Positions 27,668-30,457 of a DNA stretch of 30,457 bases are shown here, piece by piece. How positions within the stretch are numbered: position 1 is the stretch's first letter; every line of letters starts with the position of its first letter. Location of the stretch: positions 1 through 30,457 of IMG/VR virus record IMGVR_UViG_3300047673_000114; one strand, given 5' to 3'. The stretch comes from a virus. The position numbers and the translations under genes are program-made. The notes below the pieces were generated by a model that did not search any database, was not told the DNA's origin, and worked only from the letters and a program-made list of their open reading frames with translations.

Positions 27668-28012
27668 CTAGTTCAAGTATGTAATTGCTTTTGACAGGAT
27701 CACAGCGCTGTCTCGCGCATGGCCAAGCAGGTGGTTACACCGCTCGCAGAGAATGCCGCGCACCTCGCCTGTGCTGTGATCGTGATCTGTGTGCCAACCG
27801 CGTTTGTTGGCCGGATCGTCTGAGCCGCAAATGGCGCAACAGTGGCCCTGCTTATCGAACAACACATCCCACTCATCGGAGTTTATGCCGAAGCGCGACT
27901 TCCTTCTGTAGGAGCGGTTCTTTTCCGGATTGTTTTTGTACCACTCTCGCTGGTACGCGTTGCGCTTGGCGCGCTTCTCTTCGTCAGATTGCTTCTGTGT
28001 AGAACTCATCAC
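27668..28012 (-). CDS. HNH endonuclease, recombination endonuclease VII-like (free-standing)
   Basis: A 114-residue protein with the endonuclease VII zinc/HNH set: CCAICGSDDP, GWHTDHDHSTGEVRGILCER, CNHLLGHARDSAVILSKAIT. The N-terminal part is a basic helix (EEKRAKRNAYQREWYKNNPE). It is clearly related to the forward-strand protein at 2666-3112 in both domains. The first codons are GTG-ATG; either may start. It overlaps the large terminase end by 29 bases and ends seven bases before the portal start, so it splits the usual terminase-portal pair. It could act as a homing nuclease or as a resolvase in packaging. Confidence 0.88.
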   Translation of the reverse strand: MMSSTQKQSDEEKRAKRNAYQREWYKNNPEKNRSYRRKSRFGINSDEWDVLFDKQGHCCAICGSDDPANKRGWHTDHDHSTGEVRGILCERCNHLLGHARDSAVILSKAITYLN

Positions 28013-29651
28013 TCACTTCGACTGGACGCCACTTGCCCTCGTGAATGTAGCAAGCGATGGCGAGCGCCATCACACAGTCGTCGTGTGTGCCGGCCTCGGC
28101 TTCCATCTTGCCGTTCTCACTCACGACGAAGGTTTTCATTTCCTTCAGCGTGGTCTCGTCGTTGATTTCGATTTCACGCTCACGGTCGAGCGCACGGAGC
28201 TTGTCGATGATCAGAGGCTTCGACGCTTCACTGGTGAAGAAGCCTAGCTTGATAGTGTCCTTGTCGGCATCGAGCGTGCCTTCCGTCTGCTCTGTGTAGA
28301 GATACGGGTAGTTGCTGTCGCGCAGCTGCACGCACGTCACGAGCCCGTGATTATTCCTCTCAGGAGCGATGGTGGCGCTGTTGTAGTGGTAGCCCAGCGT
28401 CTCAAGGATCTTCGCGAATACGTCGGGGTGGCAGAGGCCACGCCATACGGCGACTTGGCGCATCTGGCTGTCGAGGATCTGGGCGACACTCGGGTCCCCG
28501 TCCTTCTTGCCTTTGATGCCCTGGCGCAAGCCCATGCCCACGTCGGCGCCGATCACGTACGATTCCTTCGGGTCGAGCGGCCGGTAGACCTTCAGCTCAC
28601 CACGGGCATGCTCTCGGAGCACCCGCAGCGGCAGCGGTCGGCCGTTCTTCTCGTCGTAGGTCTCTTCGACAGCCATGATCGTCTCGGGAGCCTTCGGGGT
28701 GCGAAGGCGCTCGGTGACGTACTCGTTGTTGAAGATGGGGCGGCCGGTCGAGAGGAAGGCCTCTTCGGCGGTCGCCGGGTATTCTTGCTTGAACAGGTCG
28801 AGCCCGTTCGTCGCCACCTTCTTACGACGCCAATAAAGTTGGTCGTTGGAGGTGAGCCCTTTATCGTAGAAGGCCTTCACGAGGTCTTCTTCTTCGGGCG
28901 TACGCTTGAAGTCAGCAGGTGCTGGATCGCGATACTCGGCGCTCTCGAACCACGCGGAGAAGAACAGCTCGTAGCCATTCCAGTCCTTGTCGCCCGGTGT
29001 CTTGTCGGCGCCCTGGGCCATGTCGTAGAACTTCCCGGTGACACCTTGCGCGGTGCTTTCCAGAAAGATGAACGTGCCGGGCTCTTCAGGGATTGCCTGG
29101 ACGAGGCCGTTGAAGTTGGTGTTCGCGAAGGCGGTCGGCCAGAACGCTACCTCGGAGAGGTGCGCGAAGGTGAGCGTTTCACCGCGAGCAACGCCGCGGC
29201 CACCAGCAGTCGCAACACGAAGGCCACTATCAAGCTTGTCAAAGACCAGCTCTGAGCGCGAGGAGTACTTCGTCGAAGGGCGTACGATGTCGGGAACGTT
29301 GTCATGGATGCGCCGATACATGTCGAAGAGCGTCGTGGTGCTCTCGGCCTCGTGGGCCATGACGAGACCCTTCTGGGCCTTGCGCTGTGACAGCCACCAA
29401 TACTGGAGGGCTGAGATGACGGTGGAGAGGCCCTGCTGGCGTGCCTTGAGCACGACCATACGCACGCGGCCGGTGCGCTGCAGCTGGGCGATAACGCGCT
29501 CCGAGAAACGCTGCTGCACCCTGTTGAGAACGAGCGGGGCAATCTTGCCCTGCTTCGTCCTGATCTTGATGCACTTCGCAGCGTAGAACGCGAAGTCGTC
29601 GTAGAGCCGCTTACGAGCCTTCTTCTGGCTCTCTGTAAGCTCGTCAGCCAT
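27984..29651 (-). CDS. Terminase large subunit (555 aa)
   Basis: The DNA-packaging motor ATPase and headful/concatemer nuclease. The ATPase domain has a Walker A variant KARQQGLST (residues 69-77), the Walker B region LTFAHLSEVAFW (near 160-171, with the Glu at 168) and the coupling motif FIFLESTAQG (195-203). The nuclease domain has YVIGADVGMG (D370), APERNNHG (E431) and GTHDDCVMALA (D524/D525), the three acidic clusters of the RNase H-type site. The start overlaps the upstream gene stop (GATGGCTGA). The protein belongs to the general large terminase family and not obviously to the T7 gp19 type. Confidence 0.95.
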   Translation of the reverse strand: MADELTESQKKARKRLYDDFAFYAAKCIKIRTKQGKIAPLVLNRVQQRFSERVIAQLQRTGRVRMVVLKARQQGLSTVISALQYWWLSQRKAQKGLVMAHEAESTTTLFDMYRRIHDNVPDIVRPSTKYSSRSELVFDKLDSGLRVATAGGRGVARGETLTFAHLSEVAFWPTAFANTNFNGLVQAIPEEPGTFIFLESTAQGVTGKFYDMAQGADKTPGDKDWNGYELFFSAWFESAEYRDPAPADFKRTPEEEDLVKAFYDKGLTSNDQLYWRRKKVATNGLDLFKQEYPATAEEAFLSTGRPIFNNEYVTERLRTPKAPETIMAVEETYDEKNGRPLPLRVLREHARGELKVYRPLDPKESYVIGADVGMGLRQGIKGKKDGDPSVAQILDSQMRQVAVWRGLCHPDVFAKILETLGYHYNSATIAPERNNHGLVTCVQLRDSNYPYLYTEQTEGTLDADKDTIKLGFFTSEASKPLIIDKLRALDREREIEINDETTLKEMKTFVVSENGKMEAEAGTHDDCVMALAIACYIHEGKWRPVEVSDEFYTEAI

Positions 29652-30204
29652 CGCCGCGGATGATCTCGTCGAGGAAGTCCTCGGCCTTGTTGAGCGTCAG
29701 CTTGGACTTGCTCTCAGGCTTCGACTTCGTGAAGTTTAGGATGGTGTTGATCGCTTGGATCTTGATCTTCTGGTCGCTGGGGCCTACCGCGAGCACGAAG
29801 CACTCCTTCAGCGCGGCCTCGGCCTTGCCGGTGTCGCTGGTCGGGACCTTGACGGTGTGGACATCGCCATCGTCCGAGACATCGACAAACTCGTATTCAG
29901 GCAGTTCGCCTTTGTCTTTCATGATCTGGATAAACCTGTCTGCTAGTTCGCGTGCGCGCTCCCATAGGGGCGCCACGGATTCACGCGTGTGCCCGGTGGG
30001 GACACCTGCGCGAGAGTGTTTGGTGGGGTCGGCCTTGTGCGAGGCTTTGATCGCCGCCGCATGACGAGCGCGAAACTCCGGGTCTTCCCACTGCGCCTTC
30101 TTGAGGGCGCTGATGTCGGGACGCGGTTGCCTGCGCTTGTCTACTCGGCCAAAGAGGGGGACCTTCTTGTACTTCTTGGCCCCCCTCGCGGGCGTCTTTG
30201 TCAC
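29644..30204 (-). CDS. Probable terminase small subunit (186 aa)
   Basis: A 186-residue protein with a GTG start overlapping the upstream stop (GTGA). The N-terminus is very basic (TKTPARGAKKYKKVPLFGRV). A helical segment with a NUMOD3-like ring of basic residues follows (ISALKKAQWEDPEFRARHAA, IKASHKADPTKHSRAGVPTG). Then a helix (RARELADRFIQIMKDKGELP) and a beta/helical C-terminal part (KAEAALKECFVLAVGPSDQK, IKIQAINTILNFTKSKPESK) come. Position directly before and overlapping the large subunit, size and DNA-binding character support the call. Sequence motifs alone do not prove it. Confidence 0.62.
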   Translation of the reverse strand: MTKTPARGAKKYKKVPLFGRVDKRRQPRPDISALKKAQWEDPEFRARHAAAIKASHKADPTKHSRAGVPTGHTRESVAPLWERARELADRFIQIMKDKGELPEYEFVDVSDDGDVHTVKVPTSDTGKAEAALKECFVLAVGPSDQKIKIQAINTILNFTKSKPESKSKLTLNKAEDFLDEIIRGDG

Positions 30205-30457
30205 TTGAATGCGTCCAATGCTTTCATGAGGCCGGCATCGTTCACGTTGTCCTGCGCGTACTTCACCGCTCGGGTGATCTGCGCGGGATTGGTGCCGACA
30301 CGCTGCAGCTCGCGCTGTAGCCAGTCGATGATGTGAGCTTCCTTCGGAAACTTGGCCTTGAGGCTCTGGGCGATACCCTGGCGCTTCTGCTCGGACGCTT
30401 CGGCCCTGGCGATATACACGTCGTTGTCGGTGCCCTTGCGGGACGCCTCCAGGCGCG
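30201..30457 (-). CDS. Hypothetical protein, 5' end cut by window edge (at least 85 aa)
   Basis: The frame is open to the window edge, reading RLEASRKGTDNDVYIARAEA before continuing. A GTG at 30419 therefore need not be the true start, and the gene most likely begins outside the window. The visible part is helical and basic (KRQGIAQSLKAKFPKEAHII, DWLQRELQRVGTNPAQITRA) and ends GLMKALDAFK, overlapping the next start (GTGA). Its place before the small terminase suggests a packaging or assembly accessory protein; nothing specific is recognised. Confidence 0.6.
   Translation of the reverse strand, partial: RLEASRKGTDNDVYIARAEASEQKRQGIAQSLKAKFPKEAHIIDWLQRELQRVGTNPAQITRAVKYAQDNVNDAGLMKALDAFK

Noticed and set aside
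1-30457. tRNA genes, CRISPR arrays, integrase or attachment sites
   Set aside because: No cloverleaf, spaced direct repeats, recombinase motifs or tRNA-like core sites were seen on either strand.

Overview
The window is a contiguous piece of a tailed-phage genome, GC-rich and almost entirely coding. Nothing looks cellular: there are no rRNA or tRNA genes, no insertion sequences, no CRISPR array and no integrase. Both ends cut through genes: the left edge truncates a T7-type RNA polymerase and the right edge truncates a small reverse-strand gene. A lipoprotein with a lipobox, a GH108 endolysin and several holin-like proteins point to a Gram-negative host, probably a GC-rich proteobacterium; the host cannot be named from the sequence. 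The absence of integration or repressor genes and the presence of a phage RNA polymerase suggest a lytic, podovirus-like phage.

The left arm (1-15441) is read on the + strand. It holds the C-terminal half of the RNA polymerase, then a run of tiny overlapping genes (1503-4979) that includes a small multi-CxxC protein and a cluster of membrane or secreted small proteins. A T7-like DNA metabolism module follows: ssDNA-binding protein, endonuclease I, a small helix-turn-helix protein, primase/helicase, family A DNA polymerase and 5'-3' exonuclease. After it come small accessory genes, among them a dATP/dGTP diphosphohydrolase (MazZ-like) domain protein, an HslV-like Ntn hydrolase and a lipoprotein.

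The two arms converge at 15442-15569, the only notable non-coding stretch (128 bases). It carries several perfect short hairpins and a bidirectional rho-independent terminator. No gene-free stretch exceeds 300 bases.

The right arm (15570-30457) is read on the - strand from right to left: probable small terminase subunit, large terminase subunit, P22-like portal, two accessory proteins, acidic scaffold, SU10-type major capsid protein followed by a strong terminator, a small head protein, an adaptor, a LamG-tipped tail fibre, a lysis cassette (GH108 endolysin with a membrane anchor plus three membrane proteins), and small virion candidates including a propeller-like protein. Tail nozzle and ejection proteins are not recognised and presumably lie outside the window.

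Five free-standing HNH-type endonuclease genes sit at junctions between core genes on both arms. Most adjacent genes overlap by 1-4 bases (ATGA, TAATG or GTGA), so translational coupling is the rule. The overall picture is a T7-like transcription and replication arm joined head-to-head with a non-T7 head module.
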